A stretch of DNA of 64,000 nucleotides from Theobroma cacao (Eukaryota; Streptophyta; Magnoliopsida; Malvales; Malvaceae): contig NC_030850.1 in assembly GCF_000208745.1 (NCBI RefSeq), positions 11,282,116-11,346,115 of the forward strand, written 5' to 3'. The position numbers and the translations under genes are program-made. Below the pieces are notes generated by a model, which was not told where the DNA came from, made no database searches, and worked only from the letters and a program-made list of their open reading frames with translations. Positions within the stretch are counted from its first letter, which is position 1. Each line of letters begins with the position of its first letter. Positions 47,867 to 60,606 of the stretch are shown here, one piece after another.

Positions 47867-49041
47867 GTACGTTTGGTTGGCGGAATAGACAGGAATGAAA
47901 TAGAATAGTTATTATGTGAGAATAGAATGAGATGGGAATAGAATAGAATAGTTATTACTTAGTTTGGTATGACAAAGGGAATAGAACAGGAATAATTATT
48001 ATGACTTATTGTAGTGTTTGGTTGGTAACAATAATTTGGGAATAAGAAAGGAATAGAAAATAAAAAGACAAAAACATCCTTTATTATTTATGTGACATTT
48101 TATTTTTATTAGATTTTTAAATATTAATAATCTAGAATTTAATTAAAATATTAATTATAAATAACATTAATATTAAATTATTTTAATTTAATTTTATTTA
48201 TGATTATTTTATTTTATTTTATTTTAAAATATTAATAATTGATAATTTATTTAAATATTATTAATTGATAATTTCAATATTAATATTTATTTATTTTTTA
48301 AATATTTAATATTTTATTTAATTTAAATATTATGATGATCAATTATTTATTTTATTTATTTTTTGAAAATTAATAATTGATTATTTATTTAAAATATTAA
48401 TAATAGATAATTTAAATATTAATAATTTTATTTTAATTTTAATTTTATTATGATTAATTTTTTATTTATTTTTATTTTTAATATTAATAAATTNNNNNNN
48501 NNNNNNNNNNNNNNNNNNNNNNNNNNNNNNNNNNNNNNNNNNNNNNNNNNNNNNNNNNNNNNNNNNNNNNNNNNNNNNNNNNNNNNNNNNNNNNNNNNNN
48601 NNNNNNNNNNNNNNNNNNNNNNNNNNNNNNNNNNNNNNNNNNNNNNNNNNNNNNNNNNNNNNNNNTATTAATAATTGATAATTTAAATATTAATATTTTA
48701 TTTATAATTTAATATTAATATTTTATTAAAAATTGGAATCAAGTGAGGGAAAGAGGAGAGAGAGAAAAATAATATTTTATACTAATAAAGTTGTAAATTT
48801 TCAAACTTGTAAGGGGTATTTTTATCTTTATTAATTTTTAAATTTATTCCTCAACCATGGAATAGCTAATACCATGGGGGAGAGTGGTATTAGCTATTCC
48901 TTGGTTTTGAAGGATTTTGAAGAATAGCCATTCCATAAGAATGGCTATTCCTTGGATCATTTTTCAACCAAACAAAGGAATAAAAATTCATTGGGAATAA
49001 AGGGGGAATGGCTTAGCCATTCCCCCAACCAAACATGCTAT
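47867..49041. mobile_element. MITE rich in GGAATAG/CTATTCC, containing an assembly gap
   Basis: Begins GGTACGTTTGGTTGGCGGAATAG and ends with CCAACCAAACATGCTA, inverted ends, with repeated GAATAGAATAG on the left and CTATTCC/GGAATGGC on the right. The same-family motifs outside (47815-47860, 49042-49130) suggest it sits inside an older copy. The interior is very AT-rich. Confidence 0.55.
48494..48665. other. Assembly gap (run of N)
   Basis: 172 N in a row inside AT-rich TTAATATTT-type low-complexity DNA. The real length is unknown. Confidence 0.99.
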
Positions 49042-49199
49042 TGGTTCATGGGAATGGCCATTCCTTGAGGGATTGGAATAAACATTACCAAGGCATCCCT
49101 CAATAATGTCTATTCCAAGCCATTCAGGAATAAGCAAAAATGATTTTATGAAATTACCCCCTTACAATGTCAAAAACTATCTTCTTGTATAATTTCAAA

Positions 49200-49410
49200 C
49201 CCATTCTTTTTTCTTTCTTTTGCTCACTCCTCTCTAAAGCAACCCCATTTTTTATTTTTCCTTTCCTCATTCTTTCTCTCTCTAAAGCAAGCTAAGCAAC
49301 CTCATCTATGGTTCTTTTTTCCTTCTCTTCCTCACTCCTTTCTCTAAAGCAACCTCATGTATGGTTTTTTTTTATCTCTTCCTCACTCATTCTCCTTTTA
49401 AAGGAATCCC
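49200..49410. repeat. Pyrimidine-rich imperfect tandem repeat
   Basis: TTCCTCACTC plus CTCTAAAGCAACC(T/C)CAT recurs about four times with roughly 50-60 bp spacing, strongly C/T-rich on the plus strand. Confidence 0.6.
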
Positions 49411-51195
49411 ATTGTGTATCTCGATTTTTCTACATTTGGTGAAGTAAAGAAAACAAATGGAATTGAGTGAATGATTTATTGTGTATAGTCAAGAAAAAAT
49501 TGAAAATAACTTGCAAATGGAAGATTACATGAATCATGAAATATTAATGTTAGATTTGGTTAAACTAGATTCAGGTTTTGTTAACAGTCCATACAAAGTT
49601 TTATGATTTATTTTTAATAGAATTTGGTGTTAAATTAATAACTCTATGATATGGAGTTATTTGGGCTTAATTTTGATATTAATTTAGCTTAGTTCTTGTA
49701 ATAATGTATAGAAATTAGTAGATTTATTTAATTATTTTAGGTTAGTTAATTTAGGTGAGTTAATCTAATCTTACTTAATTTTATGCTTAATTTGGTGTTA
49801 ATGTGATTAAGATATGTTGTTATTGATTTATTTGTGCTTTTGTAGGTTTAATGAAAGAATGAGAGCAATTTCAAGGTGCAGACTTTCACTGCATATATTT
49901 CAATATTTCAACTATAACTCATACAGAACTCCAAATGAGATAATTCTTGGACCATTGAAAAGCTAAGAGAAAAAGCTATAATTTTCATGCTTACCACTTC
50001 ACCTAATTCGGCTTGATAGATGGTAAAAAATCTTATTAAAGTTGGAGCACTATAGCAATCTTAAAACAATTACGATTTCTATTAATTAATGGGTCAAAGC
50101 CGCAGCTCATCTAGTCTGATAAGGAAATCCTAGTTGAAATTTACTTCTTTCTTCATGTAACTTGGCCTAACTTTAAAATCTTATAAAAAGAACCTTTTGG
50201 AGGACTTTTAGAGAGAGAGCAAGACATCAGATTGATTGCTGAGAGTCAAGCCACAAAGTCATTAAAGCTGAGAAAAATTTGAGGGATTCAAGAAGATTTG
50301 GAAGATTAAGATTATAAATCTTGGGTTTTATCATTTTTTTGTTATTTTCTTATTTTTCTTAGTTTGATCTAAGTGTTTAAATTTAATTTGATGGTGATGT
50401 GTGACTTGATGAGAAACTAAATTATTAATCTAAGATTATGATTTAACTTAATACGTAGTCTAATTTATTTATCTCTCTTTTGCTTCTATTTGATGGGTTT
50501 AAATTGTTTATTCTATTTTGTTCTTAATGCTTTTAATTGATTGGCCACAAATTAGATTGAATTGAAAACCTAGGCTAAACCTTGACGAAAGAGATTTAGG
50601 TAGACCGTGAATAAAATAGCATATGATTGAATACACTTAATTGATTAGGTGGTTTGACTTGCATATAGGATAAACATACACCTATAAGCTATATGTAGCC
50701 AGTATTAGAGCACAAACTTAATAAATCTGTCTTTAATTTAATTTGCATAGACACATACTAAGTTAATTGGGAGAGATATTTTTATACGAAACTCGACAGA
50801 GACTTATAGATAATTTAAGACTCTAGATTAATAACTTAATCCATTAAACTGAGTTAAGAAAGAGAGACAATAATCAGATGACGTATTCATGGATATCATA
50901 ATCTTAGGTCTAAGAGTTAATCAAGTTTAGAAAAGTAATTTTGCTGAGTAAATTTAGAGCAGTTTTAGTTTTTTTTCTTAAATTTTTACTTTTTAATTCA
51001 ATTTTTAGTGTTTAGATAAAATTAGGGTGTGTAATTTTAGTAATTAAGAGTAAAAATTAATTTACTTCCTTGTGAGATCGATACTCTACTCATCATTGTA
51101 TTATCTTTGTGATACATATATTTTCATAGATAGTATAAATGTTTGAACATAGAGAGATGGAGAGATAGAAATATCCTAAGGAGAGAAAAAAAAAA
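49411..51195. other. Non-coding region, possible LTR/leader remnant of a Gypsy-type element
   Basis: No ORF. Phrases such as CTTGACGAAAGAGATTTAGG (50.58 kb) and TTGTGAGATCGATACTC (51.07 kb) are of the type found in long non-coding LTR/leader parts of plant Gypsy elements. The limits are not visible. Confidence 0.35.
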
Positions 51196-51868
51196 GGTAA
51201 AATATTCAAACCCTCTTAAATTTTAAGCAAAATTCCACATAAGCCCATTAGTATAGAAAATGGACAATTCATCACAAAAGATTATCTTTCACTGGATACA
51301 TAAGTCCACTTGTTAGTGTTTAGTTAATGTTTCTGTTAGTTTGCTGATATGGCAATATTTTTCAAATAATTTTACTTTTCATTAATTTCAAAAATTACAC
51401 AATATATAAATTATAATTTTTATTTTAAAATTTTTTTTATTAAAAAAATCCTTTCTCTCTTTTTTTTGCTCTCAATCAATGTGATCGGTCCGCGAGTGCG
51501 ATTTGACAACGTTCCTATGGGGAGTAACGATCTCGTACTCCTCAAAGAGCATTATAGGAGTGCAATCAGTGCTCCCTTAAAAGAGCATAGCCAAATCACG
51601 CTCCCTAGAGGGAACGCACTAGATCTAATCAGATTTGGCCATGGATGGTGAGATTTGGTCGTGGGATGGTCAGTTGGTGAATGGGAGCATCGATAGCCGG
51701 CCACATTATTTGAGAGAAAAAAATAAGAAAGAAAGAAAAAAAGGTATTTTAGTTTTTTTCATATTTTCTATTAACGGTATTTGCACTTTTGAGTCTCATT
51801 ATACATTTCAAAAGCTAATGGATCTACATGGAATTATACTCAAAAGTTAGAGGTTTGGATATTTTACC
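51196..51868. mobile_element. Mutator-like MITE (GGTAAAATATCCAAACC family)
   Basis: 673 bp with about 80-bp inverted ends: left GGTAAAATATTCAAACCCTC then AATTCCACATAAGCCCATTAG; right, reverse-complemented, GGTAAAATATCCAAACCTCT then AATTCCATGTAGATCCATTAG. The centre (51480-51700) is GC-richer than all its surroundings. The flanks are A-runs, so the target duplication cannot be judged. Confidence 0.7.
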
Positions 51869-52146
51869 TAAAAAAATTGATTGCCATCACATATATTCAA
51901 CCTAGAAAAAACCATGACAAGAAGTGTAACTTTCCATTTGTCAAAGGACAAAAAAGAAAAGACTAATAAAATGAAGTTAGTCAACATATTATAAAATGAG
52001 GAATTTGAAAAAAGGGTAATACATCTAGAATATTATGCTTTGCTCCCTGATTAATAATATAGATTTGTTTTATTATTGTTTTGATGACAATAGAAACTGA
52101 AACAATCATTGTTTTAGTTACTACTTACTAGAGTAGGATTTTTTTA

Positions 52147-53150
52147 AGGTACCATTTGGTATGAGAAAAGTGAGAATATATTTCCTGCAATGTGTCCAAT
52201 TATATTATATTGCAATATTTGTTTTGCAACAAACTACTATAATAGAAGATTGCAATGCAATCATATTATAGCAATTGGCTGGAATGTGAATGCATTCCAA
52301 AACCAATGCGATCATATTGCATTACACTCTGCAATGTTATTAAAGATATTACTTTATTTAAAATATTTTGTAATATTGCAATTGATTTTATAATATAGAT
52401 TTCGAGGAATGTTTCTTTGTTAATAGCAGTGGTCATTCTTTGTTGGATAGTGGATGGTAGCTATCAATAAAATTTATATTTTATTTTAAAGAAAAATAAA
52501 ATTAAAATAAAATATTAAATATAGAAAATTATATTAAGAAATGAAAATAAAATATATAAGATTATAATAAGAAATGCAAATAAAATATATGCAATTAAAA
52601 GTATATTTAAGAGATGATATTATATAAAAATTAACAACAACAAAAATACAAGTATATTAAACTTGCATTTTAATAAATAAGAGTAATTCTGAAAATTGAC
52701 ATTACATTCCCAACAAACAAAGTACTTGTAAACCAAATATTGTATTGTTATCTTTCTTGTATTTTAATCATTACTTTGCTTATATACCAAACACTGTAAT
52801 ATTATTTTCCCTGTAATTACATTGCTTGCAATTACATTACCTATAATCACTTTGTATTGTAAGGTACCAAATGTTATCTAATTATTTTAGTTATTGTTTT
52901 ATTTTATATTATTTAATAGTATTATTTAAATATTTAAAAGGTATTTTGGTCATTGATTTCTTATTCTTTGGTTATTCTTAAAACTATTCTTGCCAACCAA
53001 ACATTGAAATAAGTTATAATAGCAATTCTTGTTATATTCTATTCCCATAAACCAAATTACTTAATAGTTATTCCTTCCTTATTCTATATTTACGGAATAG
53101 TTATTCTATTTTCTCTGTATTCCATTCCATATACCAAATACACCTTTATA
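52147..53150. mobile_element. MITE cluster: GGTACCATTTGG element next to a CTATTCC-type half element
   Basis: 52147-52877 runs from GGTACCATTTGGTATGAG to TAAGGTACCAAATGTTATC, with inverted CATTTGGTA ends and TTGCAAT/ATTGCA motifs inside. 52930-53150 repeats the CTATTCC/CCAACCAAACA motifs of the 47867 MITE in the opposite orientation. Confidence 0.45.
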
Positions 53151-53539
53151 GTATTATAAAAAAAATTAATTATGATTTTTAAGTAAAATCCCAAGACCGA
53201 CCAAAGTTCTATTTTTCTCAGGAAAAGTTGGCCCAGGAAAAAATATTTTGGAGCATGGTCTTATCCATGCTAAATTCTTAACCCATATATTGGTCTATAT
53301 ACAAAAGCCTAAGTAAATTTAATTTTATTTATTAAAATATCGAAATATCCCAACACCTTTAAATAAAAGGTTTTTATTAAGTATACCTTTTTTATTTTTT
53401 CTACATCTAATTTTGAATTCTAATTAAAGGTAAAGCACTCCCATCTTGATCTCATAATCTACATTTCCCTCCTCAATATTCAAACTTGAGGTTTTGAAAT
53501 TGACATAATCAGACTCTCACCTTTTATTACATTTAAAGG

Positions 53540-54390
53540 AGTTTTGAATTTTTAGTTTAGGTCAAACAAACCTTCTAACTTAAAGAAAATGTAAGTTGAC
53601 TCAATACCAATTATCATTTTTTATCCACATAAAATATAACATGTCCAGTTGATGTGGCCACATGACAAAATTGGAACTTAGAATCCAAAATTTGGTGAAC
53701 CATAATCGTTGCCTCCACTGTTGGCCATTCACATCAATAGTCACTATCTATCGACATTAGTATCACAAAAAAAAGTATCAGTTTTTTATTCCTCTACTTC
53801 TATTCTTTCCTTCAATTGGGAACTAAAAATTCTAGATCTAATTTTTGTTTTTGAGATTTGGTGAAAATAATAGATGGAAGTGCAAAGGGAAGAGAGAGAA
53901 AGAGCAATTTTTTATTTTTGAGAAAAAATAGAGAAATGTGAATTTTTTTAAAAAAATTAAATCGATTAAAACGTAAAGAAAGGCATGAGAAATTGAAAAA
54001 TAGATTTTTAATTTTTATTTTTCAATTTCTAGGTTTGGTTGGTGATAAAAGGCATTGACAATAAGTAGCGTGGTAACTAGATTATGAGCAGATCCATGAA
54101 AGATAGAAAGAAAGAGGAAGAAGAAAATGAGAATGGTTATAGAGCCTCTTCTAAAGTATATATTTTTGAAAAGGGGTGAGAAAAAAAAAACAAAGGAGAA
54201 AATGCAACATCAATTATCACATGGTTATATTATCAAGCTATGTTATATGTTACGTTGATAGAAAATGCCATCCGATGTTTGATTTGATGATGATTAATAT
54301 ATGGTTAGATTAAGAACTTGTATGGCTTAAAGTAAAAGTTTAAGAGTTCGTTTAAATGCAATTAAAAATGAGAGTAGTTGTATAAATGGA
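53540..54390. mobile_element. Long-inverted-repeat MITE, relative of the one at 18074
   Basis: Left arm TTTTTAGTTTAGGTCAAACAAACC; right arm, reverse-complemented, ACTTTTACTTTAAGCCATACAAG. Both arms share the order seen in the 18074 element (AGTCAAACAAG, TTATCATT, CACATAACA), but are more diverged. No ORF. Confidence 0.4.
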
Positions 54391-54439
54391 TATAGTACAA
54401 GGACTTTTTAAAGATTTAACCTTAATATTGATTTTTAAC

Positions 54440-54722
54440 TGCTAATGTATTCTTCGAAGATATCTGATATATATCTTACGATTTTGCTTTTATCTTATTA
54501 TAAAAATTAATATAATTAAAAAAGATTTATTATTTTTTAAAAACAATTATCCAAATTAGAGTGATAATTATATTAATAACAATCAAAATTCGAATATAAA
54601 ATAACATATGAAATATTAATCCATGCCTCTTAAGCCAAATAATTAATTCATAATTGCTATGGTGTTTTTTAGAGATATCCAATATGCTTTGCGACTTTAT
54701 TTTATCTTATTATAAAAAATTA
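54440..54722. repeat. Local AT-rich tandem repeat, ~215-bp unit, split by the LINE
   Basis: 54448-54512 (GAAGATATCTGATATATATC then TTTATCTTATTATAAAAATT) recurs at 54660-54722 (AGAGATATCCAATATGC then TTTATCTTATTATAAAAAAT). The continuation seen at 54514-54620 (TAATTAAAAAAGATTTATTA, GTGATAATTATA, GAATATAAAATAACATATG) is found again at 62240-62360, on the other side of the LINE. Confidence 0.6.
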
Positions 54723-56249
54723 ATGTTCTAAGGAAGGAAAATTCACATGAAATAGGGATCAATTAGGGGATCACTGAAGTAGATTTGATCACAGCGGAAG
54801 CAGCACTGTTCGAATTGGAAAAGACAAAGGGCATGGTTCTTAATAAGTGCACGACATTTGTCAATGTGCTAGGAATTTTCAAATTAAAAGTGAAGCTAAA
54901 AGGTAAGAACTTTGTCATGACAGGGCAAAGGGGGAACGTTTGATGCCTAGGGTATTGGATGGTTAGAGTAGGGGAGACCTAATGTCAAATCGAGAAGAAA
55001 AAATTGGTCAGAGTAAAGAAAAGGGAGCAGAAAACCTAGGGACTAAAGAAATGACAAATGATAGAACAAAAAGCTGAACAATATGCTAAAAAGGAAAACG
55101 TGGGCTAAGATCATTAAGGATTTTGATAGAAAGATCGAGCCTTTGCTTAGCCCATCTTCGGTTGGCATGGACACTAGCCTTATTGATGTCCCAGTGACCT
55201 CAACTAAAGATAAACAAATTCAAAATGTGGGCCTTGTTGTTGAAAGCCCAGTGGATGGTTTTACTTTTCCATTTGACGAGCCAATGTACCCAGTTGAGGG
55301 CTTTAATTTTTTAAATAGATGTCTAGCCTCATTTTCTGCATTGGGAAGCCCATTAATGGAACGAGGCAAGAAAGAATGTCTTTATAAAGGTACGAGCATG
55401 TCCTTGGAAAAGGTTAATGTTGCAGGGGTTAGTAAAGGGACTTATCTAATGAGTCAATAGGGTGACTTCGTTAAGACAGGAATGGAGTCTGGCAAGAAAG
55501 ATACTAGCAAGGAGGAAGGGTTAGTTGAACTAACCAAGACTAATGGTATTGAAGAGGCTAAGGGAATCAAGGACAACAACATCATGGGTGTATTAAGTTC
55601 TCTAAATAGTGGTGAAAAAGGTTCATCAGGTATCGGTCTTGGTCTTGTTGTGAGTTCAGATGACAAGAGATGAAGTAATATTCTCACCAGACATGTTAAG
55701 TAGTCATGGGAATTCTAGTAAGGGCTAAAACAAGACAAAGAAAGGCAAGACACCAAGAAAAGTAAGAATGAAATCACCAAAGTCAAGTAAAACCAAGAAA
55801 AGCTTGAAGAAGAAGTAAAGAAAAGCTTGAAGGAGAAAAAAAAAAGGGAGCTAGAAATGTACAGCAAAAATTTAAAGATGATGGCTTAATTTCATACTTA
55901 GATATTCAAAAAAGAAACCTAGTAATAAGGAATAACATAGAAGAGATTGGCGAATTGTCGAATAGGTTGTGACTTGTTTTTTTTTTTTTTTTGAGGATAA
56001 AGAATCAATAATTCAAAGGTTAGTGGAGTTAGAGGGTGCGGACTAGGGTGATTGACATTTGTCACACCAATGACACTCTAAAGTAGTAAAGTTAGTCTAT
56101 TTTCCTTGTTTGTGATATTAATTCTTTAAAGTTAGTCTATTTTCCTTGTTTATGATTTTAATTCTTTTAATGAAGTTAATTTCTTAGAACATTAAAGGGT
56201 TAAGGAATAGAGAGAAAAAAGAGTGGTTAAGTAATTAATAGAGAGGAAA

Positions 56250-59200
56250 AAGCCAGATATGTTGTTTTTTCAAGAAATAAAATTAGAAAATGTTCATGGG
56301 ATGGTGGTCAGATTAATTTGGGGAAAGGGTAGCAATCAGAATATGGTGGTAGTTGCAATAGGAACCTCAAGAAATTTACTCATAGTATGGAGTCATGATT
56401 TTTTTGACATTGAGCAAAGTTTTGTTTCTAGGCGATTCATTCTTTCTGCTGGGTTAGTGAAGAAACAAAATTTTAAATGTGGACAGTGATAGGCAAACAC
56501 TTTGAGAAGCAATCAAGGGAATTATGGAATCTATAAAAGGCCTATGGTGCCTTGGAAGGGACTTTAATGTTACGATGAATAGGAATGGGAGAATTGGAGA
56601 AGCTATAATGTGCATGCTAGAGACCAATTTAGGAACTTTATTGAAGAAATGGAGTTAGTTGATTTGCCAATGAGTGTAGGAGAGTTCACTTATAGAAATT
56701 TTAGGGAAGAAGAGACTTTTAGTAGGTTGGATTGATTTTTAGTGGTAGAGAAAATTCTAAATAGGCTCAAAGACTTGCTACAAAGAAGATTATTAACTTC
56801 TTTGTCAAATTACAATCTAATATGCTTAGGGTCAATGAAGATGGATTAGGGGCCAAAAACCTTTAGATTTTTTAATCATTGGTTTGATGAAAGGTCTTTT
56901 GATTCTATGTTTAAAAGAGATTGGGAAGGAGTAAGAGAAGATAGGATGAATTCAAGAGGAATTTGAGGGAAATTCAAGGAAGTTAAACCAATTATTAGGG
57001 AATGGCAGTATAGGGAGCTAAGAGAATCACAAAGAAAAGTGGAGGACATTGAAAAGAACACTCAAATAGTTGAGGGAGTTTTAATTAGAGGTGATAGAAC
57101 CTAAGATTGGAAGGATATGGTAAGAATGAAAAGAAGAGAGCTGTGGAAAATTCATAAAGATGTAGAAAAAGAATGTCATCAATTAGAGGTGAATTGGTAC
57201 GTGAAGGGCGACGGGAACACTAGGTTATTCCATACAATCACATATACAAAAAGGAGATCCAATTTCTTCCCAAGCCTCAACATAAAGAATTAAACTTTAA
57301 AGGATGCATAACAGATTAAGGACAACATTGCAAGCTACTTTGGGATGATTGATAGGAAAGACAAAGTGGTTAAAGTTAGGAAGATGAGTGGTGCTTTTAA
57401 GATCTTAGAAAGAGGTAGAGTCGAAACGTTAAAGAGAGAAATCACGAAAGTTGAAGTGAGTGAAGCCATAGATTCTTATAATGGGAATAAAGCTCCAAAG
57501 CTAGATGGTTTTAACTTGAACTTTTTCAAAAGATAGTGGAGAGTGATCAAAGATGAGCTCATGAGTTTGATTGTAAAATTTTTTCAAATCATGAATATTG
57601 AGGGTTTTTTCAACACCCTTTGTATTTCTCTAATTCTTAAGTGTAACTTCCCCAAAAGCATTAGAGATTTTTGAGTTATAAGCTTGGTGGGTAGTATTTA
57701 TAAAATCATTGCCAAAGTTATCACAAATAGGCTAAGGTTGGTTAAAGGAGAAGTGATACGTAACCTACAATTTGTTTTCATCAAAAGATGGCAACTCGTT
57801 GACTGCACGCTTATAGCAAATGAAGTGATTGATGTCACAAGGAGGGAGAAAGAAAGTAGGCTATTTTTTAAGGTTAATTTTGGGAAAGCCTATGACATTG
57901 TTAGTTGAAATTTTCTAGACTTTGTGCTAAGCAAAATGGGTTTGGAGGAAAATAGAGAAGTTGGATTAGAGTGGGTATCTCAACAGCTAGAATCGTAGTT
58001 CTAGTTAATGGGGCTACTACTAGACAATTTAGGATACGGAGAAGGCTTAAATAAGGATGCCTGTTATCTTTTTTTTTGTTTAACTGTCTTGCAAAAGCAT
58101 TTAGTGTACTTATGAGTGAGGCATTTAGGGTGGGAATGTGTAGAGGAATTGAAGTTGTGTGTAGGGGACTTGTTGTCTCACACTTGCAGTTTGTGGATGA
58201 CACAACATTATGAGCAAACCGGAATAGGAGTAAATTAAGAATGAGATAAGAATCCTATAAAGCTTTTAGTTGGTCTTAAGTCTTCGTATTAACTTCCCAA
58301 AAAATAGTATTTTTGGAGTCAACTTAGAGGAGAGGAGAGTGGTTGAGTGGGTTAGTAAGATTAGGTGTAAGATTGAAAGGTTCCCTTCTTGGTATTTAGG
58401 ATTACTAGTAGAGGTGAAGATGAACTCGAGAGAAATATGGAGATTTATGGAGGTGTTTGAACATAGATTAATAGGATGGAAGGGTAGTCCATTGTCTTTA
58501 AGGGGTAAAGTTACACTTGTCAAGATAGTTATTGCTAGCTTGCCAATCTTTTTCATGTCGTTGTTTAGAATGCAATAGGAGTGGGTTAAGAATTGAAACA
58601 AATTTAAAAGAGATTCTTATAGTGTGGGTTTATAGATGGGAGGAAAATTCATTATGTTGACTGGGATCAATTTGCACATATGAAGAGTTTGGCAAACTTG
58701 GTTGGGTTAATTTGAGGACAAAATACTTAGCTATGTTAAATAGATAGATATGGAGGCTTGAAAATGAGAGAAATAGTTTATGGATAAGGACATTGGTGGA
58801 TAAAGATGAGAGTGACCCTCGAGCTTTGTTACAAGGTTCAAAGAGGACAAACAAACAACCCTTTAAAGAACATTATCAAACCTTTAAGTGATAAAGGTGA
58901 AGGCAGCTCATTCCTTAAGGAAGGTTTAGGCTTTATTCTAGAAAATGTTGAATGCTTTGGCTTTTAGAACAATGAGTGGATTGAAGGGCTTATTTTAAAG
59001 CATGTTTTTCCTAAAATCACTCGTTAGCCACTAATAAGGTTGGTAAAGTGACAAAATATGGGCAGTGGATAAAAAGGGAGTAGAATACATGGTTATTTGT
59101 TTGGGTGGAGTGGAGAAGAAATTTGTTTAAGTGATGAGAGTGGAGTGGAACGAAATTTGTTTGGGTGGGAAAAGGAATAGTGTGAGCATATGGTTAAGGC

Positions 59201-60295
59201 TATCAATGAAAACCTTGTGGTGGACAAATATGAAGACATAATCATTTGAAAATAGAGACTTAGTGGAGAGTTCTCAATGAGCTCATATTGTAGATCTATG
59301 GTAGCAAAGAATGGGGATATGATTGTTCATTAGAAAAAGTTGTGGCAAAGAATAACACTAATGAAAGTGAAAATTTTTTATTGGAGACTCCTTAGTGTTA
59401 AGGTTACAGTCAAAACTAAGTTGGTCAAAAGAAGCTTGCTTAAGACCAGCCCAACAATGTGTGTCCTCTAGAAGATTAAAGAGAAATTGGTGGATCACTT
59501 TTTTTTTAAAAGTGTACTAAGAGTTAAAGGACCTGGTTAGGATAGATCAATTAGTGGGGTTTTAGATGGGCTGCACAAGCTAAAACAACCAAATTTTTTC
59601 TTGATTGGAATGAGTTAGTTCGTCATGGTGACAAAAGGCTACGACACTTGGCCTTTTTTGCTATTTCCTAGTCCATCTGGCTTATGAGAAACAATATAGT
59701 GTTTCAAGGAAAGATACGAGATAACGAGCAGTGTTTATACTTAATTATGATAAGGGTTGCATGGTGGGCAAGGGTAAAATGGCCAAAAGACTTTCACTAA
59801 ATGGAAAAGATTATTAGATGTCTTGAGGTCAACAAGTTATAAAGCCCTAAAGTTAAGGAGAAACAATCCTTGAAGTGAAAATCACCCAAAAATGGGTGAC
59901 TCAAGTTGAGTGTCAACGGAGCAATGAAAGGGAATCTAAACCAAGTAACGATTGGAGGCATTCTAAGGAACAAGGTGGGGGTTGTCAAACTTATGTTCTC
60001 AAAACTTATGGGAATGACTAATGTCAATATAGTTAAAATGTTAGCCATCAAAGAAGCTTTTAAATTATTTGGGGCTTTTAAATAGGTAGAAAAGTTTTTG
60101 CTAATAGTGGAAAGTGACTTTAGTAATTCAATGAATTGGGTCTAGAAGCCTAGTTAAGCCCTATGGAGAAAGAGAGAGAAATTCTAAGAATAAAAGGCAT
60201 TAAGAGGAGGATTAAGGAATGAAAAGTGTGAAAGATTCATAGGGAAGTAAACGAGATGGTAGATGATTTGGCTAAGTCAGGGGTGTAGAGAGAGG
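56250..60295 (+). pseudogene. LINE ORF2: endonuclease, reverse transcriptase, RNase H (broken)
   Basis: Visible blocks: FFQEIKLE (56.27 kb) and LGGDFNVTMNRNGR (56.55 kb) of the apurinic-type endonuclease; RT with VSEAIDSYNGNKAPKLDGFN (57.46 kb), SLVGSIYKIIAKVITNRLR (57.68 kb), FKVNFGKAYDIV (57.87 kb; family form FKLDFEKAYD, so the first catalytic Asp is Asn) and LQFVDDTTL (58.19 kb; family FADDT); the thumb/C-terminal part FPSWYLGLLVEVKMNSREIW (58.4 kb); and an RNase H block LSVNGAMKGN then GGILRNKVGVVKLMFS (59.9-60.0 kb). Stops and frameshifts throughout. Not active. Confidence 0.8.
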
Positions 60296-60582
60296 GTGAT
60301 CTAGTCTTAGTTTTGGACCAGATGTGGAGTGAAAAGAATGAGTATTTTTTTCTATCTTTTTTTCTTTTTTGCTTATTACTGTTTTTGCTACTTTTTTTTT
60401 AAAAAGAAGAAATAGGGCTTGGATTCTTTTATGTGTTTGTTTTTTGAGTTTGAGCAGGTTCCATGGTGGCAAAACTCTATTTTTATCTCACAGTTTTGTT
60501 AATGTAGGATCATGATGTGGTGTTAAGGCCGTTTGGTGTAACCTTGTGAAGAAAGAAAAAAAAGGTAAGGAAAAAATATAAA

Positions 60583-60606
60583 AGAGAAAGAGAGAGAGAG
60601 AGAGAG
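60583..60606. repeat. (AG)n microsatellite
   Basis: Run of GA/AG dinucleotides in the LINE 3' region. Confidence 0.85.

Noticed and set aside
48450..48671. 73-codon ORF of X residues
   Set aside because: Made by the run of N.
55083..55673. Possible host ORFs
   Set aside because: Lie upstream of LINE ORF2 within the same insertion and have no other domain; taken as ORF1-like.
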